Positions 26,202-36,874 are shown, numbered from the stretch's first letter. The stretch: DNA of 64,000 bases from Gammaproteobacteria bacterium (GCA_024709225.1 JANJXC010000013.1:1-64000), one strand, 5' to 3'. Notes: generated by a model from the letters alone, not told the origin. Translations and numbers: made by a program.

Positions 26202-27734
26202 ATGATGGCCAGGTCCCGGACCGGAACAGTATCGGATTATCGATCCCTGCGCCGCCAGCTGCTGGCGCTCACCGCCGGCGGCGCCCTGCTGCTGGTCCTG
26301 GGCATGCAGATCGCCGGCCAGCTGTTGAACCAGATGTTGGTCGAGGATGCCTATGGCGAGCTGCAGCAGCAGTTGAGCAGCAGTTACCGCCACGAGATCG
26401 ACAGCACCCTGCGGCTGATGACCGCACGCCTGAACAACCTGCTGAAATACCCCCAGATCCTCCAGCACGTCCGCAACCGGGATCGCGCCGCGCTGCTCGC
26501 GGAAATGGCCTGGCGCTATCGCAGCTTGCAGGACGAGAATCCCTATCTCGAGGTACTGCATTTTCACGGCCCCGACAACCGGACCCTGTTGCGTCTGCAC
26601 CAGCCGCAACATTTCGGTGATGATCTGAGCGCGGTCCGGCCCATGATCGTCGATGCCAACCGCAACTGGCAGTTGCGCAAGGGGTTCGAGATAGGCAAGA
26701 ACGGCATCAGCTACCGGGTGGCGCTGCCGATCAGCGATGGCGGTGTCCATCTGGGGGTGCTGGAGATGGGCATCAATATTCGCTATTTCACCGAACAGAT
26801 CTCCCGTATTTTTTTCGTACAGGTAGTCCCCTTGTTCCATGCCCGGGCCATGCAGGCCTATCTGGAGGAGCATGGCGAGGCGGGTCTGCAGCGTATCGGG
26901 GACGATTTCTTTGCATTCCGCGGCCTCTCGGCCGAGCTGCTGACCGCCGCGCAACATGGCGCGGCCAGTGCGGGCAATATTGCATTCTTCGACCAGCAGG
27001 GCGAACGCCGAGTGGTCTACAAGGTGTTCGGCATAGAAAATTATCGCGGCGAGGATGTCGGCAACCTGGTGGCGTTGTCCCCTGCCAGCCGTTCTCTGGA
27101 GCAGGTGTGGCAATACGTGCTGTGGAGCAGTCTGAGCATTCTGCTGCTGCTCGGCGGGCTGTTGTTTGGCCAGTACCGCGTGTTCAGCCGCATGCAGACC
27201 GCAATCACTCATTTGGCATTTTATGACGCGCTTACCGGCCTGCCCAACCGCAGCCTGTTCCTGGACCGCTTGCAGCAGGCGCTGCACCACAGCCAGCGCA
27301 GCGGGCAATTCATGGCCGTGCTGTTTATCGACCTGGACAACTTCAAGACCTTGAACGACACCCGGGGACACCATGTGGGCGATGAACTGCTGCAGCAGAC
27401 GGCGACGCGCTTGCTCGGTTGTATCCGCTCCAGCGATACGGTAGCGCGCCAGGGCGGCGACGAGTTTGTTCTGGTGCTGCACGGACTGGGCAGCGACCGG
27501 CACGCGGCAGCGCGCCAGGTCATGATCGTCGGCGAAAAAATTCAGGCTGCCCTGAATCAGCCCTATCATCTGGAAAATGGCCTGGTGCATCAGGGCAGCT
27601 CAAGCATCGGCATCTGCCTCAATACGGGCACCGGACTCACCAGCGACGACTTGCTCAAACGGGCGGATATCGCCATGTATCAGGCCAAGTCCGCGGGACG
27701 CAACCGCGTCTGCATCTATTCCGAGCCCGCATGA
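26202..27734 (+). CDS. Membrane diguanylate cyclase with periplasmic Cache-like sensor
   Basis: The 510-residue protein has an N-terminal membrane helix (LLALTAGGALLLVLGMQIAG) and a periplasmic double-Cache-like sensor (about 45-300). A second membrane helix (YVLWSSLSILLLLGGLLFG) and a GGDEF domain follow. The active site RQGGDEFVLVL is intact, and RSSD five residues before it is a c-di-GMP inhibitory I-site. It should make c-di-GMP in response to a periplasmic ligand. There is no EAL domain. The ATG at 26202 is chosen over 26178 as the closest to the AGGTG motif; 26205 is equally possible. Confidence 0.9.
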   Translation: MMARSRTGTVSDYRSLRRQLLALTAGGALLLVLGMQIAGQLLNQMLVEDAYGELQQQLSSSYRHEIDSTLRLMTARLNNLLKYPQILQHVRNRDRAALLAEMAWRYRSLQDENPYLEVLHFHGPDNRTLLRLHQPQHFGDDLSAVRPMIVDANRNWQLRKGFEIGKNGISYRVALPISDGGVHLGVLEMGINIRYFTEQISRIFFVQVVPLFHARAMQAYLEEHGEAGLQRIGDDFFAFRGLSAELLTAAQHGAASAGNIAFFDQQGERRVVYKVFGIENYRGEDVGNLVALSPASRSLEQVWQYVLWSSLSILLLLGGLLFGQYRVFSRMQTAITHLAFYDALTGLPNRSLFLDRLQQALHHSQRSGQFMAVLFIDLDNFKTLNDTRGHHVGDELLQQTATRLLGCIRSSDTVARQGGDEFVLVLHGLGSDRHAAARQVMIVGEKIQAALNQPYHLENGLVHQGSSSIGICLNTGTGLTSDDLLKRADIAMYQAKSAGRNRVCIYSEPA

Positions 27735-27876
27735 CGTGAGGCCGTGCCGGGCCGTTTGCTGCGGGATTATCTGCGGTAACTACACGGGATGATGGCTATC
27801 CTGGCATGGCGTCGGCTATCATGGCGCCGCATCAGCCATGCAATCACGTTCGGCTCTCCACACGGAAACATTTACG

Positions 27877-28458
27877 ATGATCAACACAGCAATGCTGGAC
27901 GAGGCCGGGTTGGTACGGCTGGAAGAATTTCTCAGTGCCGAACAGCGCCCGCAGGAATGCATGGTGCTGGACGAACTGGACGGCTTCATGACGGCGCTGA
28001 TCTGCACGCCGCAGGAGGTACCCGAGGCGGAGTGGCTGGCCGAGGTCTGGGGCGGCGTCGCGCCCGGTTTTGCCGATGCCGCGGAAGAGCAGGAGATCGT
28101 CGGCCTGATACACGCGCTGCGCCGCACCATAGAAGACGAGCTGCGCGACAGCGACTCCTTTGAACCCATGTGGTACGTGGGGCTGGACGATGACGACAAC
28201 GAGGTGGTGGAGCCGGAGGGCTGGTGTTCCGGCTTCATGCGCGCCACCCAGTTGCGCAGCGAGCACTGGGATCGCCTGTTCGAATCCGATGAGCAGTACA
28301 TGTGGCTGGCGCCGATCATCGCCTTTTCGGTCTACCAGCTGCCGGAGTCGGAGGATGATCCGATGTTGGCGCAGTTGGGCACCGATCAGTCGCTGCGCGA
28401 AGAGTTCATCAACGCCATCCCGCCGGCGGTGCAGGACATATACAGAAGTTCCCGGTAA
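27877..28458 (+). CDS. UPF0149/YecA-YgfB family protein
   Basis: The 193-residue acidic, mostly helical protein fits UPF0149. The N-terminal MLDELDGFMTALICTPQ block is the family signature, followed by several aspartate/glutamate-rich segments including DDDDNEVVEPEGW. Relatives have uncertain cellular roles, and many carry a C-terminal SEC-C zinc motif that is absent here. The ATG at 27877 is used because it starts the conserved region. The stop is immediately followed by the heptamer-arm element that separates it from the convergent hemerythrin gene. Confidence 0.85.
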   Translation: MINTAMLDEAGLVRLEEFLSAEQRPQECMVLDELDGFMTALICTPQEVPEAEWLAEVWGGVAPGFADAAEEQEIVGLIHALRRTIEDELRDSDSFEPMWYVGLDDDDNEVVEPEGWCSGFMRATQLRSEHWDRLFESDEQYMWLAPIIAFSVYQLPESEDDPMLAQLGTDQSLREEFINAIPPAVQDIYRSSR

Positions 28459-28628
28459 AAAGTTTCAAGTTGCAAGTAGCAGGCAAGGGCCGATAATCCT
28501 TGCTTGTCAGTTGTCAGTTGTCAGTTGTCAGTTGTCAGTTGTCAGTTGTCAGTTGTCAGTTGTCAGTTGTCAGTTGTCAGTTGTCAGTTGTCAGTTGTCA
28601 GTTGTCAGTTGTCAGTTGTCAGTTGTCA
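28459..28628. repeat. Heptamer-arm element with expanded (TTGTCAG)n array
   Basis: A left arm of AAGTTTC, AAGTTGC, AAGTAGC units is followed by a core GGCCGATAATCC. From 28504 about 18 near-perfect copies of TTGTCAG follow. The array runs into the 3' end of the hemerythrin gene on the other strand. Confidence 0.95.
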
Positions 28629-29025
28629 CCCGGAGATAGTGGTTGGAAAACTCGCGGTCGCTGGTGACGATGTGGGCGATGAGCCAGTCGCGCAGCGCAT
28701 GCATCAAATCGCTGTCGATGGGGGCGTGGCCCCGGCTCACGGTGGTGGTGAGTGATTTCAGTTCGCCCAGCAGCATGGTGTGTTCGCGCTGGTGGTGGAT
28801 GTGGTCACGAAAGCCGCTGGACAGCATCAGCTGCTCTTCATAGAGGAAGTGGGCGCGGGCATGACGGTGGATGCGCTGCAGCAGCGCGGCGGGTTCGGCC
28901 GTTGTCGTGCCGGTGTTCAGGGTATCCGCCAGCCGGTTGAGCAGGTCCGCCAGCTCGCGGTGCTGGTAGTCGATGGGGGCGATGCCCAGATTCAGGTGGG
29001 ACTGCCACTCGATGAATTCCGCCAT
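28612..29025 (-). CDS. Bacteriohemerythrin
   Basis: The 137-residue protein is a single four-helix hemerythrin domain with the di-iron ligand pattern: PIDYQHREL, RHARAHFLYEEQLM, HIHHQREH and WLIAHIVTSD. It binds oxygen reversibly and may serve in oxygen storage, delivery or sensing in a microaerobic cell. The ATG at 29025 has a strong GGAGGAG ribosome-binding site; the track start lies far upstream. The last codons and the TGA stop fall inside the (TTGTCAG)n heptamer array, so the C-terminal residues TTDN are repeat-derived. It is monocistronic. Confidence 0.92.
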   Translation of the reverse strand: MAEFIEWQSHLNLGIAPIDYQHRELADLLNRLADTLNTGTTTAEPAALLQRIHRHARAHFLYEEQLMLSSGFRDHIHHQREHTMLLGELKSLTTTVSRGHAPIDSDLMHALRDWLIAHIVTSDREFSNHYLRVTTDN

Positions 29026-29268
29026 GTCTCCTCCATGCCTGCGGGTCAACCGTAGCTGTTGACCGCGCCGGGGCGGGAAAAGTGCCGCGCACGGCACGAT
29101 GCGCAGGCAAATCGTGCCGCAAACGGACGACGCTGGCAATTGGGCGGATGCGGGCGGCAGGACCGCGCTGCGGCCGGGACGGCGCCGTCATCGCCCGATG
29201 GTGGCTTCGGACTTCCTGTCCTTTCGCCACATAATGCCTTCCATGGCAAAAAATCGGGGCTCCCGCGG

Positions 29269-32046
29269 TTACAGGCGGGCGATGCGTGCCTGCTGTTCCC
29301 CCAACTGCGCCAGCGCGGTCTGCACCTCGGCGAGGCGGGCGCGTTCCTTTTCCACCAGCTCGGCCGGGGCCTTGGCGGTGAAGGCCTCGTTGGACAGCTT
29401 GCCCTGCATGCGCTCGATGTCCTTCTCCAGCTTGCCCATCTCGCGGGCCAGGCGCGCCAGCTCCGCCTCCTTGTCGATGAGCCCGGCCATGGGCACCAGC
29501 AGCTGCATCTCGCCCACCAGTGAGGTGGCGGACTCGGGTGCGGCGTCGCCGGCATTGAGCCAGGTGATGGATTCGGTGCGTGCCAGACGCTGCAGGAACA
29601 GGCCATTGCGCTCCAGGCGGCTCTGGTCCTCGGCGGAGCCGTTCTGCAGCAGCACCGGCAGGGCCTTGCTCGGGGCGATGTTCATGCCGGAGCGGATCTT
29701 GCGCACGCCGACGATGAAGTCCATCACCCACTGCATCTCGGCCTCGGCGCCGGCATCCAGCGTGAAGTCGGCGGCCTTGGGGTAGGGCTGGCGCATGACG
29801 GTCGGGCCGTTGACGCCGGCCAGCGGCGCCACGCGCTGCCAGATCTCCTCGGTGATGTAGGGCATGATCGGATGGGCCAGGCGCAGCAGGGCCTCCAGCA
29901 CACGCACCAGGGTCTGGCGCGTGCCGCGCTCTTGTTCTGCACTGGCATCGCCGCTGGTCAGCACCGGCTTGGACAGCTCCAGATACCAGTCGCAGTACTC
30001 GTTCCAGGTGAAGTCGTAGATGGCCTGGGCGGCGAGGTCGAAGCGGTAGCCGTGTATGGCCTCGTTGACGGTGGCCACGGTGCGTTGCAGGCGCGACAGG
30101 ATCCAGCGATCGGCCAGGGACAGTTCGACATTGCCGCCGGTCTGACCGCAATCTTTCTCTTCCGTATTCATCAGCACGTAGCGCGCGGCATTCCACAGCT
30201 TGTTGCAGAAGTTGCGGTAGCCCTCGATGCGGCCGGTGTCGAAGTTGATGTCGCGGCCGGTGGAGGCGAGCGCGGCGAAGGTGAAGCGCAGGGCATCGGT
30301 GCCGTAGGGCTTGATGCCGTCGGGGAACTCGGCGCGGGTCTGCTTTTCGATCTTCTTCGCCATCTCCGGCTGCATCAGGCCGGTGGTGCGCTTCTGCACC
30401 AGCGGTTCCAGCTCGATGCCGTCGATGAGGTCGATGGGGTCGAGCACGTTGCCCTTGGACTTGGACATCTTCTGGCCGTGGGCGTCGCGCACCAGGCCGT
30501 GGATGTAGACCTCGCGGAACGGCACGTCGCCCATGAACTTCAGGCCCATCATGATCATGCGCGCGACCCAGAAGAAGATGATGTCGAAGCCGGTGACCAG
30601 CACCGAGGTCGGGTAGAAGGTCTTGAGGGCCGCGGTCTGCTGCGGCCAGCCCAGGGTGGAGAACGGCCACAGGGCGGAGGAGAACCAGGTGTCGAGCACG
30701 TCCTCGTCCTGGCGCAGCGCCACGTCGAAGCCCAGCTTGTGCTGCTCGCGCACCGCGGCCTCGCTGCGGCCCACATACACATTGCCCTGCTCGTCGTACC
30801 AGGCGGGGATGCGGTGGCCCCACCAGATCTGGCGGCTGATGCACCAGTCCTCGATCTTGTGCATCCAGTCGAAGTAGGTGTTCTTCCAGTTGTCGGGCAC
30901 GAAGCGGATGCGGCCGTCCTCGACCACCTTGATGGCCTCGGCGGCCAGCGGCGCGACCTTGACGTACCACTGGTCGGTGAGCAGCGGCTCGATGACCGAG
31001 TGGGAGCGATCGCCGCGCGGCACCATCAGCTTGTGGTCCTCGATCTTCTCCACCAGGTCCAGTTCCTTCAGGTCGCGCACGATCTGAACGCGCGCCTCGT
31101 AGCGATCGAGGCCGCGGTACTGTTCCGGCGCGTTGTCGTTGATCTTCGCGTCCTTGGTGAAGACGTTGATCTGCGGCAGGTCGTGACGCTGTCCGACGGC
31201 ATAGTCGTTGAAGTCGTGCGCCGGGGTGATCTTGACGCAGCCGGTGCCGAAGGCGGCGTCGACGTAGTCGTCGGCAATGATGGGGATCTCGCGTCCCACC
31301 AGCGGCAGGGTGAGGGTCTTGCCGACGAGGTGCTTATAGCGCTCGTCCTCGGGATTCACCGCCACCGCGCTGTCGCCCAGCATGGTCTCGGGACGGGTGG
31401 TGGCGACCACCAGATGGCCGCTGCCGTCGGTGAGCGGATAGCGGAAGTGCCACATGTAGCCGTTCTCTTCCTCGGAGATGACCTCGAGGTCGGAGACGGC
31501 GGTGTGCAACACCGGGTCCCAGTTGACCAGGCGCTTGCCGCGGTAGATGAGGCCTTCGCTGTACAGGCGCACGAAGACTTCCTTCACCGCGTCGTTGAGC
31601 CCTTCGTCCATGGTGAAGCGTTCCTTCGACCAGTCGGGCGAGGCGCCCATGCGGCGCAGCTGGCGGGTGATGGTGCCGCCGGATTCGGCCTTCCACTTCC
31701 ACACCTCATCGAGGAAGTCCTCGCGGCCGAGGTCGTGGCGGGTCTTGCCCTGGGCCAGCAGGCGGCGCTCCACCACCATCTGGGTGGCGATGCCGGCGTG
31801 GTCGGTGCCCGGCTGCCACAGGGTGTTCTTTCCGGACATGCGGTTGTAGCGGATCAGGGCATCCATGATGGTGTCCTGGAAGGCGTGCCCCATGTGCAGC
31901 GAACCGGTGACGTTGGGCGGCGGGATCATGATGCAGTAGGCATCGCTGTTGGCACCGCTGTCGCTCTGCGGGGCGAACCAGCCGTTCTGCTCCCAGGCCT
32001 GGTACCAGCGCTGCTCGATGGAATGGGGTTCGTAGCTCTTGTCCAT
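29269..32046 (-). CDS. valS: Valyl-tRNA synthetase
   Basis: The 925-residue class I synthetase attaches valine to tRNA-Val. The HIGH motif appears as GSLHMGHAF (about residue 48), followed by the CP1 editing domain with the [10 protein letters not shown] block. KMSKS is intact in [10 protein letters not shown], and an anticodon-binding domain with a C-terminal coiled-coil arm ends the protein. Length is normal for the family. It is the last gene of the pepA-holC-hypothetical-valS order found in many gammaproteobacteria, but here a 229-base gap containing a repeat element separates it from the preceding gene. Confidence 0.97.
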   Translation of the reverse strand: MDKSYEPHSIEQRWYQAWEQNGWFAPQSDSGANSDAYCIMIPPPNVTGSLHMGHAFQDTIMDALIRYNRMSGKNTLWQPGTDHAGIATQMVVERRLLAQGKTRHDLGREDFLDEVWKWKAESGGTITRQLRRMGASPDWSKERFTMDEGLNDAVKEVFVRLYSEGLIYRGKRLVNWDPVLHTAVSDLEVISEEENGYMWHFRYPLTDGSGHLVVATTRPETMLGDSAVAVNPEDERYKHLVGKTLTLPLVGREIPIIADDYVDAAFGTGCVKITPAHDFNDYAVGQRHDLPQINVFTKDAKINDNAPEQYRGLDRYEARVQIVRDLKELDLVEKIEDHKLMVPRGDRSHSVIEPLLTDQWYVKVAPLAAEAIKVVEDGRIRFVPDNWKNTYFDWMHKIEDWCISRQIWWGHRIPAWYDEQGNVYVGRSEAAVREQHKLGFDVALRQDEDVLDTWFSSALWPFSTLGWPQQTAALKTFYPTSVLVTGFDIIFFWVARMIMMGLKFMGDVPFREVYIHGLVRDAHGQKMSKSKGNVLDPIDLIDGIELEPLVQKRTTGLMQPEMAKKIEKQTRAEFPDGIKPYGTDALRFTFAALASTGRDINFDTGRIEGYRNFCNKLWNAARYVLMNTEEKDCGQTGGNVELSLADRWILSRLQRTVATVNEAIHGYRFDLAAQAIYDFTWNEYCDWYLELSKPVLTSGDASAEQERGTRQTLVRVLEALLRLAHPIMPYITEEIWQRVAPLAGVNGPTVMRQPYPKAADFTLDAGAEAEMQWVMDFIVGVRKIRSGMNIAPSKALPVLLQNGSAEDQSRLERNGLFLQRLARTESITWLNAGDAAPESATSLVGEMQLLVPMAGLIDKEAELARLAREMGKLEKDIERMQGKLSNEAFTAKAPAELVEKERARLAEVQTALAQLGEQQARIARL

Positions 32047-32089
32047 GGTGATGTTCTTAAGGGTGGTAGGGTGGATTGGCGCAGCGCCT

Positions 32090-32240
32090 TCGGTTCAAAC
32101 CAGATACAAGATACAAGAGGAAAGATACAAGGGAATGAACTCGCTGCGCTCGTGATGGTTTTGAGTCTGAACAACCGTGCGCGCAGCGCACACCTCCCCT
32201 TGTATCTTGTCTCTTTGCTCTTGTATCTGGTTTGAACCGA
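32090..32240. repeat. Dispersed heptamer-arm inverted element
   Basis: TCGGTTCAAACCAGATACAA at the left end is repeated as an exact inverted copy at the right end (21-bp arms including one further base). Inner arms have AGATACA-type steps. The core contains AACTCGCTGCGCTCGT and GTGCGCGCAGCGCAC, which also occur in other copies. Confidence 0.9.
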
Positions 32241-32274
32241 GGCGGGATTATACCCGATGGGGGCGGGGTGCGGC

Positions 32275-32598
32275 CTATTTCAGCAGGTTGCGCATGCGCA
32301 GTTCGTCGCGCAGCACGCGCTTCAGTTCCAGGCGGATGCGCGGCATTTCGCGGTCGATGATCTGGTCGATGAGGGTCTCCAGCTCCGCCTCCGATGGCGG
32401 GGGCAGTTCGGCGGACGGCGGCGCGACTACCGCCACGGTCTCCGTTATCGTCTCGCTCCCTGCGGCAACCACCTCGTCGAGCAGCGGGATGCCGTCTTCT
32501 GTCTTGGGCGGCGCGGGCGCGCGGGTGGCCAGCAGGGCGCGGACGCGGTCCAGCTCGGCGAGGATTTCGGCGGAGGATTTCCTGGGGTGATCGGCCAT
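32275..32598 (-). CDS. Hypothetical protein between holC and valS
   Basis: The 107-residue soluble protein has a charged N-terminal helix (SAEILAELDRVRALLATRA), a proline-rich middle, and a C-terminal amphipathic helix (ETLIDQIIDREMPRIRLELK). No named family was recognised. It starts 4 bases after the holC stop, so it is clearly in the same operon. Small proteins at this place next to holC are common in related bacteria. An effect on HolC or DNA polymerase III is only suggested by position. The start at 32598 replaces the longer track ORF. Confidence 0.7.
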   Translation of the reverse strand: MADHPRKSSAEILAELDRVRALLATRAPAPPKTEDGIPLLDEVVAAGSETITETVAVVAPPSAELPPPSEAELETLIDQIIDREMPRIRLELKRVLRDELRMRNLLK

Positions 32599-32602
32599 CG
32601 GC

Positions 32603-33043
32603 TCATCCCTGAGTGAGGGTGTGTGTCTCCAGCGGATAGCCGCGGTCGCGGTAGAACTTGTAGCGGGCGCGGCCCTGCTGTTTGGCGCTGTCGTCGGCCG
32701 GCACGATCTCGGCGACGCGCTCGAAGCGGCTGAAGAACAGCGGCACCTCGGCGGCCAGGTTGATGAGCACTTCGTCATGCACCTCGGGCTCCGTGCCCCA
32801 GCCGATGTGGATGGGCGTGAGTGCGTCGGCCGGCGTACCCGCCTCCAACCTCTGGTGCGGCACGAAGCTGCCCTGGCGGAAGGTCCACAACAGCTCGTCC
32901 AGCCGCTCGGCCTCGCGGGCGTCGGCGGCATGAATGTAGACCTTGTGCCCGGCCTGCCAGGCCTTTTCCGCCACGCGACAGGCCACCTGCGGCCCCTGTT
33001 CGGGGCCGCCGTGCTCCAGGATGTAGAAGTCGATGCGGGTCAT
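32603..33043 (-). CDS. holC: DNA polymerase III chi subunit
   Basis: The 146-residue protein has the HolC fold with the opening RIDFYILEHG, the VYIHAADAREAERLDELLW helix and the FVPHQRLEAGTPADALTPIHIG region. The chi subunit bridges the clamp loader to single-strand-binding protein at the replication fork. The ATG at 33043 starts the conserved domain; the track start runs through the repeat element upstream. It lies after pepA, a classical order, but is separated from it by a heptamer-arm element. Confidence 0.93.
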   Translation of the reverse strand: MTRIDFYILEHGGPEQGPQVACRVAEKAWQAGHKVYIHAADAREAERLDELLWTFRQGSFVPHQRLEAGTPADALTPIHIGWGTEPEVHDEVLINLAAEVPLFFSRFERVAEIVPADDSAKQQGRARYKFYRDRGYPLETHTLTQG

Positions 33044-33049
33044 GTTGGA

Positions 33050-33145
33050 ATCAGTTTCAAGTTTCAAGTTACAAGTTGCAAGAAAAGGCCAGCAATCCTG
33101 CTTGTCACTTGTCACTTGTCACTTGTCACTTGTCACTTGTCACTT
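33050..33145. repeat. Heptamer-arm element with (CTTGTCA)n array
   Basis: The left arm CAAGTTTCAAGTTACAAG and a core GGCCAGCAATCC precede about 6.4 copies of CTTGTCA (33101-33145). The core is nearly that of the element at 28.5 kb. The right end overlaps the last codons of pepA. Confidence 0.92.
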
Positions 33146-34628
33146 TGTTGAGCAGATACTGCATCAACAGCGGCACTGGCCTGCCGGTCGCGCCCTTGCC
33201 GTTGCCGCTTTTCCAGGCGGTGCCGGCGATGTCCAGGTGGGCCCAGGTGTAGTCCTTGGTGTAGCGGGCCAGGAAGCAGGCGGCGGTGATGGTGCCGGCC
33301 TCCTTGCCGCCGATGTTGGCCATGTCGGCGAAGGGGCTCTTGAGCTGTTCGTCGTACTCGGGCCACAGCGGCATCTGCCAGGCGCGGTCGCCGCTGGCCT
33401 GGCCGGCGGCGAGCAGGGCGTCCACCAGGGCCTGGTCGTTGCCGAGCAGGCCGGAGGCCTGCGAGCCCAGGGCCACCACGCAGGCGCCGGTGAGGGTGGC
33501 GATGTCGATGACCACCGCCGGGTCGAACTTCTTGCTGTAGGTGAGGGCGTCGCACAGGATCAGGCGGCCCTCGGCGTCGGTGTTGAGGATCTCGATGGTC
33601 TGGCCCGACATGGAGGTGACGATGTCGCCGGGCTTGTTGGCGGCGCCGTCGGGCAGGTTCTCGGAGCTCGGCACTACGCCTACTACATTGAGCGGCAGTT
33701 CCAGCTCCGCCACCGCCCGCAGCACGCCGAGCACCGTGGCGCCGCCGCACATGTCGTATTTCATCTCGTCCATGGCGGCCGCGGGCTTCAACGAGATGCC
33801 GCCGGCGTCGAAGGTGAGGCCCTTGCCGACGAGGACCACCGGCTTGTCCTTCTTCTTGCCCCCCTGGTACTCCAGCACGATGAGGCGCGGCGGCTGGCGG
33901 CTGCCCTTCGCCACCGAGAGCAGGGCGCCCATGCCCAGCTTTTCCATCTCCTGCTCGTCGAGGATGGTGGCCTTGAGCTTCTTGTGGCCCTTGGCCAGCT
34001 GCTCGGCCTGTTCGGCGAGGTAGCGCGGGGTGCAGATATTGCCCGGCAGGTTGGCCAGGTCCTTGGTCAGCTTCATGCCGGCCTGGATGGCCCGGCCCTG
34101 GCGTACCGCCTCCTGGGCCACCTTCGCCGCCGCGGCATCGGCCACCAGCACGGCCACCTTCTTGATGTGCGGCGGTTCCTTGTCGTCCTTCTTGCTCTTC
34201 AGCTGGTCGAACTGGTAAATCACGCCGCCGGCCAGTTCCACCGTCTGGCGTACCTTCCAGGCCAGGTCGCGCTCCTTCACCTCCAGCTCGGCGAGGGCGA
34301 GCAGGGCGTCCCTGGCGCCGGTGCCCTTGAGGGCACCGAGGGCGGCGCCCAGCAGCTTGCGGTAGTCGGCGGCGGACAGCGCCTCGCCGGCCTTGCCGCA
34401 GCCCACCAGCAGCACGCGCTCAAGGTGCTCGCTGGCGTGGTGCAGCAGCAGGGTGTCGCCCACCTTGCCCTTGATGTCGTCGCCCTTGAGGACGCGGGCG
34501 ATGGCGCCGCCGCAGGCGGCATCCAGCGCCGCGGCGGCGGGGCTCAGTTTGTGCTTTTCATGCACGCCGACCACGATGCAGGCGCTGCGCTGCTTTTCAA
34601 CCGGACCGTGCTTGACGGAAAACTCCAT
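33126..34628 (-). CDS. pepA: Leucyl aminopeptidase PepA
   Basis: The 500-residue M17 aminopeptidase has the two-metal active-site segments [18 protein letters not shown] and [14 protein letters not shown], with the K, D and E ligands present, and a normal N-terminal macrodomain-like half. It cleaves N-terminal leucine and similar residues in the cytoplasm. In some bacteria it also binds DNA as a transcription or recombination accessory factor. GGAG precedes the ATG. The final residues VTSDK and the TGA stop are encoded by the heptamer array. It diverges from lptF with a 90-base shared promoter region. Confidence 0.96.
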   Translation of the reverse strand: MEFSVKHGPVEKQRSACIVVGVHEKHKLSPAAAALDAACGGAIARVLKGDDIKGKVGDTLLLHHASEHLERVLLVGCGKAGEALSAADYRKLLGAALGALKGTGARDALLALAELEVKERDLAWKVRQTVELAGGVIYQFDQLKSKKDDKEPPHIKKVAVLVADAAAAKVAQEAVRQGRAIQAGMKLTKDLANLPGNICTPRYLAEQAEQLAKGHKKLKATILDEQEMEKLGMGALLSVAKGSRQPPRLIVLEYQGGKKKDKPVVLVGKGLTFDAGGISLKPAAAMDEMKYDMCGGATVLGVLRAVAELELPLNVVGVVPSSENLPDGAANKPGDIVTSMSGQTIEILNTDAEGRLILCDALTYSKKFDPAVVIDIATLTGACVVALGSQASGLLGNDQALVDALLAAGQASGDRAWQMPLWPEYDEQLKSPFADMANIGGKEAGTITAACFLARYTKDYTWAHLDIAGTAWKSGNGKGATGRPVPLLMQYLLNKVTSDK

Positions 34629-34718
34629 GAACGACTCCTGAACAGTGTTGGAATGGGGGGCCGGTGTCGCCGGCTATGGCTATAGCGTAAACTTGTCTGC
34701 CCTCGACAACCACAATGG

Positions 34719-35813
34719 ATGTCTAATTTCTTGATTATCCGCCGCTATCTGTTGCGCGAGATCCTGACCACCTTCGCCGGGGTGGCGCTGCTGCTGTCGC
34801 TGATCGTCCTCAGCGGCACCTTCGTGCGCGTCCTGTCCGAGGTGGTGGAGGGGACCTATCCGACGGATGTGGTGCTGGAGCTGTTCGCCCTCAAGAGCGC
34901 GGGCAATCTGGTGTTCATCCTGCCGTTGGCCTTTTTCCTCTCCGTGCTGCTGGCCCTGGGGCGTCTGTATCGCGACAGCGAGATGACCGTGCTGTTCGCC
35001 TGCGGCATCGGACCGGAGCGGATCTACCGCAGCGTCGGCGCCGTGACCCTGGCGGTGGCCCTGACGCTGGGCGCGCTGGCGCTGGCATTCGTGCCGTGGA
35101 CCAAGGACCGCGCCTACCGCCTGCAGGAGGAGGCCGGTGCGCGTTCGGAGATCGAGGGACTCACGGCGGGGCGTTTCAACCAGCTGGGCGCGGGCGGCCT
35201 GCTGGTCTATCTGGAAGGCATTTCCGCGGATCGGCGCGAAATGATCGAGGTGTTCAGCCGCGGCGAGGACGACGAGCGCCAGCATGTGCTGACGGCGGCG
35301 CGGGCGCGTCAGCAGGAGCTGGACGGCGAGCGCTACCTGGTGTTTTACGACGGTTACCGCTACGAGGGCGAGCCGGGGACGCCGGATTTCCGCATCGTCG
35401 AGTTCCGCGAGCATGGCATCCGCCTGGTGGAGCGCGAGGTGGTGGCGCGCGAGCGGCCGCGCCAGGCCCTGTCCAGCCTGGCGCTGTGGCGCGGCGGCAC
35501 GCTGGCGGACATGACGGAGCTGCAGTGGCGCCTGACCGTCCCGCTCTCGGCCCTGCTGCTCGGTCTGCTGGCGGTGCCGCTGAGCCGCAGCTCGCCGCGC
35601 GAGGGGCGCTACGGGCGGTTGGCCGAGGCGATCCTGCTGTACATCATCTACAGCTACCTGCTGTTCACCGCGAAATCCACCCTGGCGAAGGGGGCGGTGA
35701 GCCCGTGGCTGGGCATGTGGTGGGTGCACGGTCTGGTGGTGGCCCTGCTGCTTGTGATCATCTGGCGTCAGCGGCGCCTGCCGGGGCCGCGGCGCCAGGC
35801 GGTGCCGGGGTGA
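34719..35813 (+). CDS. lptF: LPS export permease LptF
   Basis: The 364-residue YjgP/YjgQ-family protein has the expected three N-terminal membrane helices (first at LREILTTFAGVALLLSLIVL), a periplasmic beta-jellyroll domain of about 160 residues, and three C-terminal helices. With LptG and the LptB ATPase it extracts lipopolysaccharide from the inner membrane. It overlaps lptG by a GTGA junction and diverges from pepA, the arrangement conserved across gammaproteobacteria. Confidence 0.95.
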   Translation: MSNFLIIRRYLLREILTTFAGVALLLSLIVLSGTFVRVLSEVVEGTYPTDVVLELFALKSAGNLVFILPLAFFLSVLLALGRLYRDSEMTVLFACGIGPERIYRSVGAVTLAVALTLGALALAFVPWTKDRAYRLQEEAGARSEIEGLTAGRFNQLGAGGLLVYLEGISADRREMIEVFSRGEDDERQHVLTAARARQQELDGERYLVFYDGYRYEGEPGTPDFRIVEFREHGIRLVEREVVARERPRQALSSLALWRGGTLADMTELQWRLTVPLSALLLGLLAVPLSRSSPREGRYGRLAEAILLYIIYSYLLFTAKSTLAKGAVSPWLGMWWVHGLVVALLLVIIWRQRRLPGPRRQAVPG

Positions 35814-36874
35814 GGATTCTCAGCCGTTACATCGGCCGCACCGTACTGACCCATACCCTGATGGTGATGGCGGTGCTGCTGGCCATCTATTTCTTCATCA
35901 CGCTGATGGATGAGCTGGCCTACGTCGGCCAGGGACGCTATTCGATCCTGGGCGCCCTGCAGTATGCCCTGATGCTGCTGCCGCGCCAGATCTACGAACT
36001 GTTTCCGCTGGTGGCCCTGCTCGGCGGCATGCTCGGGCTGGGCACGCTGGCCAGCAGCAACGAGTTGACGGTGATCCGTGCCGCCGGCGTGTCGGTGCGG
36101 CGCATCATGCTGGCAGTGATGCAGACGGCGCTGCTGCTGATGCTGGCCGTGGCATTGATCGGTGAGCTGGTGGCGCCGCAGCTGGAGCAGCAGGCGCGCA
36201 TGATGCGGGCGCAGGCCATCAGCCAGAATGTCAGCCTCAATGTGAAGGGCGGATTGTGGGTGCGCGACGGCGACACCTACATCAGCGTCCGCCACCTGCT
36301 GCCCCAGGGCGTGGCCCATGACATCACGCTGTACGTGTTCGACACGGGGCAGCGGCTGCTGGAAATGGTGCAGGCCAGGGAGGCGGTGTACGCCGGAGGG
36401 CAGTGGACGCTGCACCAGGTGATGCGCAGCCGCATCGACCACGCCGGCGTGGCCACCGGCGCGCTGGAGCAGCTGCCCTGGCAGACCAGCCTGACCCCCG
36501 AGGTGATCAGCGTGGCGGCGCTGCAGCCGGACAAGCTTTCCATCGCCGAGCTGGCCGGGTATGTGGATTACACCCGCAGCAACAGCCTCGATGCCCGCGG
36601 CTACGAACTGGCGCTGTGGACGCGCGTGGTGGCGCCCTTTGCCGCCGGCGGCATGATGCTGCTCGCGGTGCCCTTCATCTTCGGTTCGCTGCGCAGCGTC
36701 AGTATCGGCCTGCGCATTACCGTCGGCGGCCTGCTCGGCATCGGTTTCCACCTGTTCAACGGCGTGTTCGGCCGCATCGCCCTGGTCTATGACCTGTCGC
36801 CCCTGCTCAGCGCCATCGTGCCCACCGTCATCGTGTATGGGCTGTGGTGGGGGTTGATGCGGCGGGTGCAGTGA
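35810..36874 (+). CDS. lptG: LPS export permease LptG
   Basis: The 354-residue product begins with GTG at 35810, overlapping the TGA of lptF as GTGA. The track gave a longer ORF inside lptF. It has the LptG pattern of membrane helices (HTLMVMAVLLAIYFFITLMD), the SNELTVIRAAGVSVRRI cytoplasmic loop that contacts LptB, a periplasmic jellyroll domain, and three C-terminal helices. It pairs with LptF in the LptB2FGC extractor. Confidence 0.95.
   Translation: MRILSRYIGRTVLTHTLMVMAVLLAIYFFITLMDELAYVGQGRYSILGALQYALMLLPRQIYELFPLVALLGGMLGLGTLASSNELTVIRAAGVSVRRIMLAVMQTALLLMLAVALIGELVAPQLEQQARMMRAQAISQNVSLNVKGGLWVRDGDTYISVRHLLPQGVAHDITLYVFDTGQRLLEMVQAREAVYAGGQWTLHQVMRSRIDHAGVATGALEQLPWQTSLTPEVISVAALQPDKLSIAELAGYVDYTRSNSLDARGYELALWTRVVAPFAAGGMMLLAVPFIFGSLRSVSIGLRITVGGLLGIGFHLFNGVFGRIALVYDLSPLLSAIVPTVIVYGLWWGLMRRVQ

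Noticed and set aside
28504-28628. Possible CRISPR array
   Set aside because: The units are contiguous 7-bp tandem repeats without spacers.
29872-32235. 787-residue plus-strand ORF opposite valS
   Set aside because: Antisense shadow of valyl-tRNA synthetase with no domain signature.
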